Source: Entophlyctis helioformis
Taxonomy: Eukaryota; Chytridiomycota; Chytridiomycetes; Chytridiales; Chytriomycetaceae
Direction of reading: 5' to 3'
Length of the DNA: 64,000 nucleotides
Assembly: GCA_025526915.1 (NCBI GenBank)
Contig: JAHLKH010000020.1
Location: forward strand, 62,001-126,000
The first letter of the stretch is position 1; every line of letters begins with the position of its first letter. This document shows, in pieces, positions 31,331-42,500 of this stretch. The notes under the pieces are model-generated. The model did no database searches and was not told the DNA's origin. It was given only the letters and a program-made list of their open reading frames with translations. The position numbers and the translations under genes were made by a program.

Positions 31331-31750
31331 TTGATGATGGGGGTGGTAGTTTGCGTGCGCACACCCTTTTTTCTCCTTTCCCTATTATGTTTTACACACA
31401 CTGAAGCATTTTTCTGAAGCGTTCCTTGACCGCCGTCGTGGCTGTTGTTGTTGTTGGTGCTGTTGATGGGTGGTGCACCAGTCTGACACGAGAGACTCGC
31501 GATGATCACACACGGGCGATTGATATCAGGCGCACATTCGCGAAGCGAGTGGACGCACGTCTCCAGGTGCATTGACTTGTTGCCGGTCACCACAGAGCCA
31601 CAGAGCCAAGACTCTGTGATGTCCGAAATGAATGGGGCGAGACCAGCACGAGCGCACTGGCTGACAGACAATGGCGATCTGGGCAAAACGAAGGGCTGTG
31701 ACAAGAGTGGCAAAAGGAAAGGCGATGCCGAGAGAGGCAAAATGTGAGTT

Positions 31751-31823
31751 CGAGCTTACCAGGGGTCGAACCTGGAACCTCCTGATTCGTAGTCAGACGC
31801 GCTATCCATTGCGCCATAAGCCC
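31751..31823 (-). tRNA. tRNA-Arg (anticodon ACG)
   Basis: 73-nt cloverleaf on the minus strand. The acceptor GGGCTTA pairs with TAAGCTC with one G-U pair. The anticodon ACG is at plus positions 31788-31790 within the loop CTACGAA. Box A (TGGCGCAATGG) and box B (GGTTCGACCC) of a polymerase III promoter are intact. No intron and no encoded CCA. Confidence 0.93.
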
Positions 31824-32524
31824 GCTTTCACATCCCATTTTCGACCCTGAGAATACACATTCCTTGGCTGCACAATGCTCACAACCAAACCGCGATTCGA
31901 TTCAGGGTTCTCAACAGGACTGCTGTCGACACATGGACGGCGTGTCGTCCCACACCGATCTGCACCATCAAGATGGCTGCCAGCTGCTATTGGCTCTGTT
32001 GTGGATGACATGGCATGGCATGGTCGCACTTGCTGCCACTGGCAGATCTGACTGGCAGCAACACTGCGATCTGCGTGTCGGAGGAGGCTGCCACCAATCA
32101 CACGCAGCATCAGTCGCACAAGTATGCAGCAGCAGCACGCCTCTGCTGGCTGCAACAACAGCAACAACAACAGCAACAACAGCCAGACCGTCTGCTTGAC
32201 GCCACTGAATGACAAGCGCTTTGGACCGTGGCCGCGTGCACCGTCCAACGATTGGCCATCTCGTTGCTGTTGCAAAGCGTGCCGCATCCACCGAGCCACG
32301 GCCCTGTGCAGAATGTGCAAGCAATCCTGCCCGCCACGGACGCCAGCAGACGCCAGCAGATGCAGCAACGACCAATCATCCGACACGTGGACGCGTGAAG
32401 AAATGATTGGTTGTCAAGCGACGCCCTGTGCAACGAGCTGAAAATCTGCGCAGTGTTTTATGAAGCGGGCTGGTGCACACATCTTGCCCTCGCCCATCCC
32501 AACACACACACCAGCTCGCTCAAC
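31824..32524. promoter_or_regulatory. Upstream region of the small GPI protein with four CCAAT boxes
   Basis: 700 bp without a supported gene. CCAAT motifs occur at 32094 and 32372 on the plus strand and 32251 and 32406 on the minus strand (ATTGG), the last two about 120 bp before the start codon at 32525. A CAA/CAG-type run lies at 32120-32185 and gives polyleucine when read backwards, which is not a gene. HAP-complex control of the following gene is an inference. Confidence 0.4.
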
Positions 32525-33001
32525 ATGCAGGTCTTTGCCGTCGTTGCTCTCGCTGCCGCTGCCGCCGTCTCTGCGCAGTCGCCCACCTACAAGCAGGAGC
32601 CCGCTCCCGGCTACACCGACGCCTACGTTCCCGGCACCGGCAACGGCGTCGACTGCCACTACGACCAGTACCCGCAGGAGCCTGTTGCTCCCAAGTACGT
32701 CGAGGACCACCACGCCGGCTACTACTACGTCAACACCCCTGCTTCGCCCAAGGCCACCCAGCCTGCCGTGTACAAGAAGTACGACAACTCTGCCCCTGCT
32801 CCCAAGGAGTCGCCTGCTGCCAAGGATGCCTACACGTCCAAGGACGCACCCGCCGACAAGGATGCCTACAAGTCCAAGGACGCTGCCGCCAAGGACGACA
32901 AGTACAAGGAGGCCGAGTCGCCCATCCTCTCGTCTGCACAGTCGACCCGTGTCTCGGTTGTCGGTGTTGTTGCGGCCGTCCTCGCTGCCCTCGCTCTCTA
33001 A
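32525..33001 (+). CDS. Small secreted protein with GPI-anchor signal
   Basis: 158 residues, single exon. The signal peptide MQVFAVVALAAAAAVSAQS is followed by a Tyr/Pro-rich part (QEPAPGYTDAYVPG, then one Cys in VDCHYDQYP) and a Lys/Asp/Ala stretch with imperfect repeats of the type KDAYTSKDAPADKDAYKSKD. It ends with a Ser-rich omega site region and a hydrophobic tail (VVGVVAAVLAALAL) with no charged residue after it, the layout of fungal GPI-anchored wall or plasma membrane proteins. Codon use is strongly biased to C-ending codons (AAG, GAC, TAC), as in highly expressed genes. No known domain; the function is unknown. Confidence 0.75.
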   Translation: MQVFAVVALAAAAAVSAQSPTYKQEPAPGYTDAYVPGTGNGVDCHYDQYPQEPVAPKYVEDHHAGYYYVNTPASPKATQPAVYKKYDNSAPAPKESPAAKDAYTSKDAPADKDAYKSKDAAAKDDKYKEAESPILSSAQSTRVSVVGVVAAVLAALAL

Positions 33002-33289
33002 GCAGCAGACCCCCACACCATAACGTTTAAATGTCCTTTGCAACCCCGCACATCATCACCATCCCCATCCAATATACAGAGCGCCTGCATTCTAGACTAT
33101 CCTGTTCGACTGAGCTTGTGCTGGCTGTGTTGTGTTGTGTTGTGCCGTAAGGTACCATGCCGCGTTATGCCGTGTCGTGCCGTGCACTGTCCATGCCGTG
33201 CTGTGCCATCTCAACACGTGCGTGGCCGCTGCTGTCGTTGCTCTGGCCAACCAGATCAGCACGTTTGCTTGTATGAATGCATTGCAAGC

Positions 33290-33600
33290 CGTATTGCAAA
33301 ATGAGGCTTCAATCGACACGAGAGATGGATGCAAAGGCAGGATCAGCGCATGCCGACCGTCTAGAAGAGCACCATCCAGCCAAGGGCGGCGGAGACGACA
33401 GATCCAACCACGCTGCTGAGCAGACCGACGGCGCCACTGACGTAGACGCCAGGCTCCTCGGTGGCAGGTTCAGTGGCGGGGCTGTTGGTCGGGCTGTTGG
33501 ACGAGTTGGCAGGCTTGTCGGCATGCTGACAGCACCGACCGTGGTGGCATCGATCGTGGCCTTGGGCATGGCCAAGGCTGTCCCATTCTTGGCTGCCCCA
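33290..33600 (-). pseudogene. Broken inverted copy of the wall-protein 3' end
   Basis: On the minus strand, NSPATEPATEEPGVYVSGAV followed by GLLSSVVGSVVSAALGWMVL ends at a stop at 33361. It copies the GPI-signal end of the X325 wall protein at 39290-39425 with few changes (D to G, S to G, G to S, T to A, A to V). The match goes on into the 3' flank (CCTTTGC.TCCATCTCT.GTG and GTCGA.TGAAGCCT). Upstream in another frame MPKATIDATTVGAVS resembles the Thr/Ala stalk. No signal peptide or catalytic domain precedes it. I read it as a truncated duplicate in inverted orientation, 6 kb from its source. Confidence 0.75.
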
Positions 33601-35066
33601 TCTCGGCAGACTCGTCTCACTGGGTCCCATCGAGCCATTCGCTGTGCCTCATCCAAGCCATCCTGCCCTGCTCGCCAGGCTGAGCTTGAACGGCCGCTGC
33701 TGTTGCTGCACAACAGCTCTCCAACGCACTGCTGCTACTGAACTGGTTCATGTCGCTGCACGCTCAGTGGTGGCTTGCAGACCACCAGCCAGGCACAGGC
33801 ACCATTGGCGATGCAGGCTCTGTGCTGCACTCCTACTGAGCTCTCGATGCGGCAGCCAGCAGCCAGCCTTCTTGTCTGCCGACGCTTCAAGGTGGCAAGC
33901 GCAGGCTGCTGCAACAGACAAGCGGCAACGTGGTGGCCAGCGAGGTGGACAGCGAGGTGGCGCGAGAAGCGTGGGGCTCGACCATGTGGCGATTGCGATG
34001 CAAGCACAGCGATGCGCTTGTGTCGGCCGGCTCTGTCAGCCGGCTCTGTCAGCCGGACAGCAGCCACAAACCGCCGACCGGTCATGAGGAGGTGGCTGAA
34101 TGGGCGAGTGACGAACGGTGGTGGCTGCTGCAAAGGGCTGCTGTGCAGGGACGGTGCACAGGGCTGCTGGACAGAGGGAGAGCTGCTGGACAGGGCCTGT
34201 GGTGTGTCTGCGAGTGCTGGCTGGCGGGAAGGCGAGTGCAGGCTGGCACACAGGCAGTCGGGCCAAACGAATGCTCCTATCGACGGCCAGAGAGCCCGCA
34301 TCGCAGGAGCCTCAACACAAACATCCGCACGCTTTTGACCGCGCAAGCAAATGGGGCGTTGCGATGCCGCATGGCGCAAGCATCGCAAGAAATCCCGCTC
34401 GGCCACATGGGCGAGTCACACAGACAGAGCCAGCATGCCGTGACCGCGCGGAGACTGCGCGCAGACAGCACATCGCACCCTTGATCGCCGTGCTGCTGTT
34501 GATTAGCCCACATATTGTCCGCGGAGCACTGGATGGCGCTGGTGTGGGCAGCGTCGCTGCACCACTTGGACGTGGGGCCGTGGATGGGTATGCACGGATG
34601 GATGGATGGATCGAGGATGGATGGATGGAGGGATGGGATGGGGGATGGATGGTGGATGGGTGCACGCACGAGCACGCACAAGCACGCACAAGCACGCACG
34701 AGCACGGCGGAGACGGAGGCGCATATGGTTCGCCCGTGGAGGGATTTGCCATCAGCGCGGATCAGCCCGCTGTCCGCTGTGCCCGCAGCGCTTGCTGTGC
34801 GCCGCTCGCCGCTCCGGCTGACGACAGTTGCCCGGCCAGAGTGCACAAGCGAAAAGCTCGGCAGGCAAATCTGCGCAACCACGCGGACGCAAAATCCACG
34901 TGGAGAGCAAACCCACGTGGAGCGGTGTGCACAGTGAGGAGCGAGTTGTGCGCCGCTCGCTGTTTCGCTGTGTGCCGCTCCTCGCCGCCCTGACGTGCCG
35001 CCGACTACTTAAGGGCCGCCCATCCCCCTGCTCTGTTGACGCCATCCCCGTCCGCTTCTCCTAGAC
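33601..35066. promoter_or_regulatory. Long upstream region of the OPT transporter gene with minisatellites
   Basis: 1.4 kb without a supported gene. It carries GGATGGAT tetranucleotide runs (about 34596-34665), a GCACGAGCACGCACA minisatellite (about 34663-34705) and two copies of CCACGTGGAG (34896-34905 and 34913-34922), an E-box core suited to bHLH factors, about 150 bp before the start codon. Tandem GTGGCCAGCGAGGTGGACAG-like repeats sit near 33930-33962. The E-boxes may drive transporter expression. Confidence 0.4.
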
Positions 35067-37481
35067 ATGGCAGACACCAAGACCGACCAGAAGGTCGACC
35101 TCAAGCACGAGCTTGACGCCGAGAAGAACATTCTCGCCTCCACCGGCGACATCGAGGCCGTCGACGCCATCTACGCCCAGCAGTACACCAAGGGCATCGT
35201 CCCCGAGACCGACGACCCGGCTGCCCCGTCGCTCACCATCCGCATGGTGTTCCTCGGTGCCCTCTTCGCCATCTTCCTCGGCCTCGCCAACGGTATCTTC
35301 TCGTTCCGCACCAACTCGTTCTACATCACCAACGTCGTTGCCGCTCTCCTGTCGTACCCCATGGGTATCTTCTTCTCCAAGGTGCTCCCCCGCGGCATCC
35401 TCAACCCCGGCCCCTTCACCGTCAAGGAGCACGTCCTCATCTACACCATTGCCGGTGCCGCCGGTGGTGCTCCCTACGGTATTGAGAACGTCATTGGCCA
35501 GAAGATGGAGGACTTTATGGTGCGTCTCGCCTGTCTTGCTGTGTCTGTCTTGCTGTCTTGCCTGGTTGCATGCGTGCGTGCGTGCATTCGCGAATGCATG
35601 CCGCTGTGCACCAGCACCGCCATTCGCATTCGCCGCTTTGCCGATTTGCGCCGCTGACACTCGCATCTCCACGTGTGCTTCTCCTCCACTCTACAGAACG
35701 ACCCCCACGTCACGTTCTGGAACTCGCTCCTGTTCATCATCTCCACCCAGATGATCGGCTACGGTCTCTCTGGCATGACCCGCCGCTTCCTCGTCCGCCC
35801 CGCTGCCATGTACTGGCCCACCGTGCTCCCCACCGTCGCTCTCTTCATCGCCTTCCACGAGAAGGAGGAGGACGAGGACGAGGAGGTCAAGAAGGTCGGC
35901 GGTCTCTCGCGCTACTCGTTCTTCTGGGTCGCGTTTGTGTTCTCGTTCATCTGGCAGTGGTTCCCGTCGTACTTTGCCGGTGTCGTGCAGGCCATCTCGA
36001 TCCTGTGCTGGATCTCGTCCAACAAGACGGCCCGCTTCCTCGGCTCTGCCTCGCCCAACATGGGTGTCGGTGTCCTGTCGCTCTCGTTCGACTGGTCCAA
36101 CATCTCGATCTACGGCCCGCTCTCGTGGCCGTGGTGGGCCACCATGAACGTGTTCTTCTCGAACATCGTTGTCACCTGGATCATCATCCCCATCGCCTAC
36201 TACCAGAACTGGTTCGGCAACCCCGTCCTCGCCCCCGTCTACTCGTACGAGGACGACACCGACTTCCCCCGTGTCAACTCGCCCGCCCTCTTCACCCGCG
36301 CCGGCAAGCGCATCCGCGCCACCGTCCTCTACGACCGCACCAACTTTGACCTCAACCAGACCGCCTTCGACGAGGTCAAGCCCATCTACCTCACCGAGCA
36401 CTTTGCCATCGGCTACTCGCTCTCGTTCATGGCCCTCACTTGCGGTATCTCGCATGTTGGTCTCTGGTACTACCAGGACATTATCCGCCAGACCAAGGAG
36501 ATGATCGCCCAGGTCGACGAGGAGACTCCCGACATCCACAACACGCTCATGAAGGCCTACCCCGACATTCCCGAGTGGATGTACCTCTCGTGGCTCGGCT
36601 TCTGGCTCCTTGTGCAGATGCTCGTCGGCATCTTCACTCCCTTCCGTCTCCAGTGGTGGGGTACCCTCTTCGGCCTCGTGCTCGCCTTTGTGTTCACGAT
36701 CCCCTACGGTATCATCCAGGCCTCGTCGGGCCAGCAGCTCGGTCTCAACATTGTCACTGAGCTCCTCATGGGTCTCATCATCCCCGGCCAGACCGTCCCC
36801 GTCATGACCTTCAAGTCGTACGGCTACAACATCATGATCCAGTGCCTTGCTCTGTCGTACGATCTCAAGGTTGGCCACTACCTGCACATCAACCCCATCC
36901 ACATGGTCATCTCGCAGCTCCTCGGTACCATCATTGGTGCCGTCTGCAACACCGCGTCCGTCTGGATCGTCATCGCCTACTTCCCGCTCGGCTCTGCTGA
37001 CTGGCAGCTCACTGGCCACACGACCTTCTTCAACGCCGGTGCCATTTGGGGTGCCATTGGCCCCATGCGCTTCTTCGGCCCCGAGTCGCCCTACCACCTC
37101 ACCAACCTCGGCTACCTCATCGGCTTCCTCCTCCCGATCCTGCCGTTTGCCGCCAACAAGGTCTTCCCCCACCCGTGGTGGCGCTTCATCAACTTCCCCA
37201 TCATGTGCTACACCGTCGGCTCTGGCTCTGTCCAGTCGTCTGTCCTCTCGGTGGCCATCATCTCGACCATCTTCATGTACTTTGTCTTCACCTACAGCCA
37301 CGGCTGGTGGGTCAAGTACAACTACGTGCTCTCGTCGGCCCTCGACGCTGGATCCGGCATTGCCATCATCCTCGCCACCATCCTCTCGGTGTACTACCCC
37401 TCGCCCATGTCCGCCATCAACCCGTACCCGTACGACTTCTGGTGCACTGGCCGTCCCATCGAGTACTTCATGGAGGAGTAA
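35067..37481 (+). CDS. Oligopeptide transporter, OPT family
   Basis: Proton-coupled uptake of tetra- and pentapeptides or glutathione across the plasma membrane. Exons 35067-35519 and 35697-37481 give 745 residues, the usual size. Family motifs: the NPGPF element in NPGPFTVKEH near residue 117, GMTRRFLVRPAAMYWPTVLP, YQNWFGNPVLAPVYSYEDDT, DLKVGHYLHINPIHMVISQL near residue 600 (KIPPR-motif region, here HINPI) and WWVKYNYVLSSALDAGSGIA near the end. Many hydrophobic segments, consistent with 12-16 helices. An acidic charged stretch EKEEDEDEEVKK lies near residue 210. Codon use is extremely C-rich at third positions (CTC, ATC, TCG), more so than in neighbouring genes, suggesting high expression. 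The 177-bp intron follows codon 151. The substrate is not readable. Confidence 0.93.
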
Positions 37482-38318
37482 GCCTGTCGCCCAGACTCGC
37501 CGCATCTCTACATATTGTCGTCATGTTTCCAATACAATCTTGTAGATCCACAATCCCGAGTGTCCCTTTCCACTTTGTGATGCCTTGCTTGTCTTGCTTG
37601 CTTGTCTGCCCTCGGTCCATCCTCTTGCTCCTTCAGCACACTCGCGCGCATTAAGCCGGCGTGGCTCCCTTGCCCATGGGGTCAACCGTGACATTGCAGC
37701 GCGGACATCGACCGCACCACTGTTCCTTCGCGCCGGTCTCCTGGCTGCGATCCACGAATGGTGGTGCGACGAGTCTCTCTTTGGCCAGCCGACTCGATCC
37801 GTTGTCGACAGTGCCGTAAGTGGCTCACACATGCCTTTCATCTGCTGTGCTCGCTCGCCTTTGCTGTCGTCTTGGTTTGTGTCGATGGAACGCGCAATGA
37901 AGCCATGTGGAGACTGATATGTTGGGCTTGTGCGTGCCTCCTTCCACAACGCGGCGTGGCTCTGTCTGTGAAGGGTAGCTTAGGGCATCGGAGGCATCGG
38001 AAGCATCGGAGCTGCTGATTGCCGCTGATTGCCGGAGATGCCGCACGCTGCCCTGACTCATGACAACACATGCCCATCGATTCCGCTGTGTCGTCAGTTT
38101 GTGTGCGTGATTTTTGCCTCGAATGCTGTGGAATGAGCGATTTTCGCCCAAACGGATAAACAAATGAGCCTGTGTTGCGGACCACCCGACCAATCAGCGA
38201 CTAGATTGAGCGCATTTCGCCCCCGCTCTCCGAGGATCACATGGAGCGAGACGGGTTACAAGCAACAACACAGCGCAACACAGCTCAGCGCGATGCGTGC
38301 TGCGCTTAGGCTCATGTG
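37482..38318. other. Intergenic stretch between OPT and the wall protein
   Basis: About 840 bp. A plus-strand CCAAT box lies at 38191. A minus-strand reading near 37655-37800 ends with GAKEQWCGRCPRCNVTVDPM, a CxxCxxC cluster, but it begins right after a stop and no exon joins it, so I do not call a gene. Nothing else supported. Confidence 0.4.
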
Positions 38319-38326
38319 TATAAAAG
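38319..38326 (+). promoter_or_regulatory. TATA box of the X325 wall-protein gene
   Basis: TATAAAAG lies 42-49 bp upstream of the ATG at 38368. It is the clearest TATA element I noticed near a start codon in the window, and fits a regulated, strongly transcribed gene. Confidence 0.55.
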
Positions 38327-38367
38327 CCAACGGCACAAATCCCTCAGTGCTACCCCCACCTTCCGCC

Positions 38368-39425
38368 ATGCACTCGATCTTTACCGCTATTCTTGCGCTT
38401 GCTGCTGTCGGCGGCGTTCACGCCCACTACGAGCTCACTCGCCCTCTCCCCCGTGGTGTTGGCAATGACCAAGACAAGGCTCCGTGCGGTGGCTACGACC
38501 AAGTGCAGTCGCCTCGTGTTGCGTTCTCGTCTCTCAGTGCGTTCCACTCTCTCGTACTCTCTTTCTGTTTGGGCTGCCGCTTGCTGCCTTTGCCGCTTGC
38601 TGTCTTTGGCATTGCCCTGTGCACCTGTGCACCTTGGATGTGCTTGTAGGCTGACAAGCCCATGCTCTCTCTCTCGCTCGCTCTCTCTGCCTTGCACATC
38701 TGCCAACGCCAGACAACTCGGTCGATGTCCAGCTCTACTGGAACGGCAACGTCGAGGTGTTCATTGCGGTCGGCTCGAACCCAACAAAGTTCCTTCACAA
38801 GATTGGCGAGCAGCCCGATGCCAAGATGGGCAAGCGCTACACCATCCCGATAGACATCTCCAAGGTGCCTGGCATCACCAACAACGCTGAGGCGACGCTC
38901 CAGACCGTCTGCCACTTCTCGCCGACCGTTGACCTGTTTCAGTGCGCCGATCTCGTGATGGATGTCAACAAGTTCACGACCACCACCACCACCACCACCA
39001 CCACCACCACCGTTGCTACCACCACTACGACTGTTGCCATTGTCGATGCCACTACCGCCAAGGTCCCCGCGTCGACCAAGGCTGTCGATGCCACGACTGC
39101 TCCTGTCGTTGTGGGTGATGCCACCACGGCCACCTCTGCCGCTCCCCAGATCGTGTCGGCCACTGTTGCCACGACTGTTGCTACTCTCGCGACGACTGTT
39201 GCTCCCGTTGTCGCCACCACGGTCGCTGGAGACAAGCCCGCCGTGTACGCAACCGATATCCCGTCCAACACGCCCGCCGACAAGCCCGCCTACCCGTCCA
39301 ACAGCCCTGCCACCGAGCCTGCCACCGAGGAGCCTGACGTCTACGTCAGCAGCGCTGTCGGTCTGCTCAGCGGCGTGGTTGGATCTGTCGTCTCTGCCAC
39401 CCTTGGCTGGATGGCGCTCTTCTAG
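38368..39425 (+). CDS. X325/Bim1-like (LPMO-like) copper-site wall protein with GPI signal
   Basis: 293 residues from exons 38368-38536 and 38713-39425. The signal peptide MHSIFTAILALAAVGGVHA would be cut to leave an N-terminal histidine (HYELTRPLPRGVGND), then KAPCGGYDQV, as in the X325 family. These proteins bind copper through that histidine but lack polysaccharide oxidation; Bim1 of Cryptococcus acts in copper uptake. The domain continues with VDVQLYWNGNVEVFIAVGSN, ATLQTVCHFS and LFQCADLVMDVN. A Thr run (encoded by ACC repeats at 38979-39011) opens a Thr/Ala/Val stalk of about 100 residues. SNSPATEPATEEPDVYVSSA and a hydrophobic tail ending WMALF form the GPI signal. A TATAAAAG precedes the gene. 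A truncated inverted copy of its 3' end lies at 33290-33600. Confidence 0.8.
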
Positions 39426-39566
39426 ATAGCTGATATACACACATCCCGCCTTTGCGTCCATCTCTTGTGTCGAATGAAGCCTTGATTACAATAGTGACAT
39501 ATTGGTGCTATATTGTAGTCTTTTAGTTCAGTGATAAATGCAAGAATAGTAAGAGTCGTAGGATGA

Positions 39567-42500
39567 TTACTGGAGCAGCTGGAGCAAGGCCTTGGCATGC
39601 TGTGGTTGCAAAACACGGCAAGGATAGGCAGCGGGTGTGGGTCAGCCAGCCAGTCTCGGTGCCACAGTTGAGGAAGCGTTTGAGTGGGAGAGGAACATAC
39701 CTTGGCGAGTTCATAGGTTGCATTGGCAATCTTTTGCTTGAGTGCGCGGTTGTGCGGCGCAATGAGGACCTGCTCGCCCAGGCTGTCGAGCGTCTGCCGC
39801 GACGCCAGGAGCGACTGGCGTGTGTCGGCCAGGTCCTGTGCGAGGGCATCGACGATGCGGCCAATGTTCTCGGTCTGCAGGATCATGACGTCAATGTCCG
39901 ACGCAACGTCGTCCATGACGTTCTGGATGGTTTCCCCGTCGGCGTACGTGTCGCGCATCATCGACAGCAGCAGCTGGATCTTGTGTGCAAGCGTGTCCGT
40001 CACGTCCTCGACCGACCCGCGGTACTGAGTGAGCATGCGTTCCTGCTGGGCTGTGAGCGGCGGTGGCTGTCTCTGCTGGCGAGGAGACGCAGGGTATGCG
40101 TCCTGCTGTCGGGAGCGGTCGTCTCGTTGGGAGGCTGCGTTCGAAGGAGCAGCGCGCATTCCACCCACACTGCGCGGCGATGCATCGGTCTGTCTGGTGG
40201 CGCTCTTTGCTCTTGTCATGGGCGTCGATCCGTTCATGCCGCGAGAAGACTGGCTGCGGCCGCTGACACTGGCAGAGCCATACAGTCTCTCCTCCACCTC
40301 GTTGATCGCGGCCCGCAGCGCCGAGGCGAGCGAGCGGAACGCGAGGAGCAGGTTGTTGCCACACGACTCGAGCAGCTCGCGGTTGCGGCTGCTCTGCGAC
40401 GCCATGGTGAACCGTTTGGCGATCTGTATCAGATTCTTGCTGCACGTCGTGAGGTTCGTCTTTGTGTTTTCGATGCGCTGGTGGCTCTCGGGAGCCAGCG
40501 ACATGTCCTGGTACGCCTCTGCGTCCTCGGTGATGGCCTTGCACGCCGTCAGGAGAACGCGCAGAGTGGCAAACATGGGCGACATGTCGGATGCAGCAAG
40601 CGACAGGTTAAAGTCGGCAATGAGACGCTCAAACTCGGCCTGGCGACGCTCGGGGTCTGGCGTGCCGGAGGGGTTCAGCGATCCCGACGACGACATGGAC
40701 TGGCGGGCCTTGAACGAGTGGCGGTCGAGGGATTTGGACACTCTGCGCTGGTCCGTGTCCCGCTGCATGTTGTGCAGGCTGTCGAGCTGGTTGTTGATGA
40801 GCTGCATGCGCGAGCGACGCACGTTCATGGCAGCCGACGGCGCGGTGCCGACCGCAAAGTCGCTCATGAGGCGGGCATTGAGCTCGTCCAGCGTCGTCTC
40901 GAGATCCGAGTCCTTTTCGTCGCTCTGTTTGGCCGGGCCGGTCAGCAGACAAAGTGGCGTCAGCTGTGTGCACACGCGGGAGGCGCAAGGGGGGGCAATG
41001 GCAGATGCAGACGCAGACGCAGATGCGAGCAAGGAGAGGTGGCGCAGGGGCAGCGGCAAAACACGGCAGCGGCAAGGCAGACGTACTCTGGCGGTGGACG
41101 GGGCCGGGGGCTGGCGGGTGCGCGAGGCCGCACGGTCCCTGTCCCGCTCTCTGTCTCTGCCGTTGCTGCGGGAGCGGCTGCTGCCGGGACTCTGCGGCGC
41201 GGGCAGATGCTGGTGCTGCGGCGTCTGCGGCGACTGCATGGGGCTGACGGGCGACATGGGGCGGCTGAACGGGAGCGGCTGCGAGCTGGTCGGCGACATG
41301 GGCGAGGACGCTGCGCTGCCGTACGCGCCGGCCGTCACGTTGGGGAAGCGGTTGGGATACAGCGTGCTGCCGACAACGGGGCTCGACGGAGCGCTGCCCG
41401 GCTGGCTGTTGGCGCGCGCGGCCTGCGCATCTCGCGAGCTGTCGCGCGGCGCAATCGCGATGCCTAGCTTGTCCTGCAGCCGCTGCTGGACGTGCTGGGC
41501 CTTTTGCTGCTGCTGGATCTGCTGCTGCTGCTGCTGCACTTGCGGCGACAGATTCTGCCTGTTTGGGCTCTTGCTCAGAGATGGCGAGGTGGCTGTTGGC
41601 GACAGTGGCGACGGCAGTGTAGCGTGTGCCGACGACGGCGTCGACGGACCGTTGGACGACGAGGCCGACGACGGGGCAGCCATGCTCTTGCGGTAGTTGG
41701 ACAGCGTCTTGGGGAATCGGCGCTCGACCTCGAGCAGCAGCTCCAGGGCGAGCTTGTTGAACTTGGCCGGCGGGATGGTGGCCAGCTTCTGGCGGGACTG
41801 GTTGCGTGTGGCCGGCAAATCCATGCGGACGTGCAGGAATGGGGCTGTTGGTGCACAGCAGGCGGGTCAGTCGTTTGGTCGGTCGTTTAGTCAGCCAGCC
41901 GGTCGGCCGGTAGGCCGGTAGGCGTCAGAGATACCACAGAGGCCGGTACTGCCAGCATGTGGAGCCCAGCAGAGTCCAGAGAGCCATCTGCGTATTTGCC
42001 TGCCGCCACCGGGGCAGGCTGCTGTGCACACAGCACAACAAGCTGCGCCAAGAGAACTTGCAATGGGGCTGAATCGGCCGACGAGAGCCGGTGCACCAAG
42101 CGCAGCGACTGCGATGCCAGCAGCGATGGACGGGCGGCAAGCAAGACGATGGCGGTGGATCGCACTGGCCGGCAACGGGGGCCAGCGTCACCAGTGCGAC
42201 CCCTTCCCGCACCAGTCTGCGGCGGTGCGCCATCGACTGGCGACGTCCTCTACATCCTTGCAGGCCGCTTCTGTCGGGCGGTGTACACCGGGCACAGGCA
42301 CGAGAATCACAAGGCACAAGCTCATGGCCATGACCAGAACAGACAGACAGGCAGGCAACCAGGCACGCAGACAGGCAGACAGGCAGGCAGATACACATGA
42401 ACGTACCGAGCGGGTCGTTCTCTGCCCGGCGGTTGGCATCGTCGACAACGTCCATCGCAAAGTCGAGCAGCTGCTGCACCGGAAGGAGCATCAGCTTGTC

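Noticed and set aside
31802..32386. Minus-strand frame of 194 residues with polyleucine
   Set aside because: The leucines come from reading a CAA/CAG simple repeat backwards. There is no homology and the frame overlaps the tRNA-Arg edge.
33735..34484. Long overlapping frames on both strands upstream of OPT
   Set aside because: No conserved motif, mixed low-complexity composition, and frames on both strands are equally open, as expected at this GC content.
35691..37505. Minus-strand frame of 604 residues opposite the OPT transporter
   Set aside because: It is the antisense shadow of a strongly codon-biased gene (Glu/Asp/Val/Gly-rich), and the plus strand has clear OPT motifs.
37654..37815. 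Minus-strand CxxCxxC reading (WCGRCPRCNVTVDPM)
   Set aside because: A stop lies directly upstream, no exon joins it, and the plus strand at the same place also yields cysteine pairs, as expected by chance in this composition.
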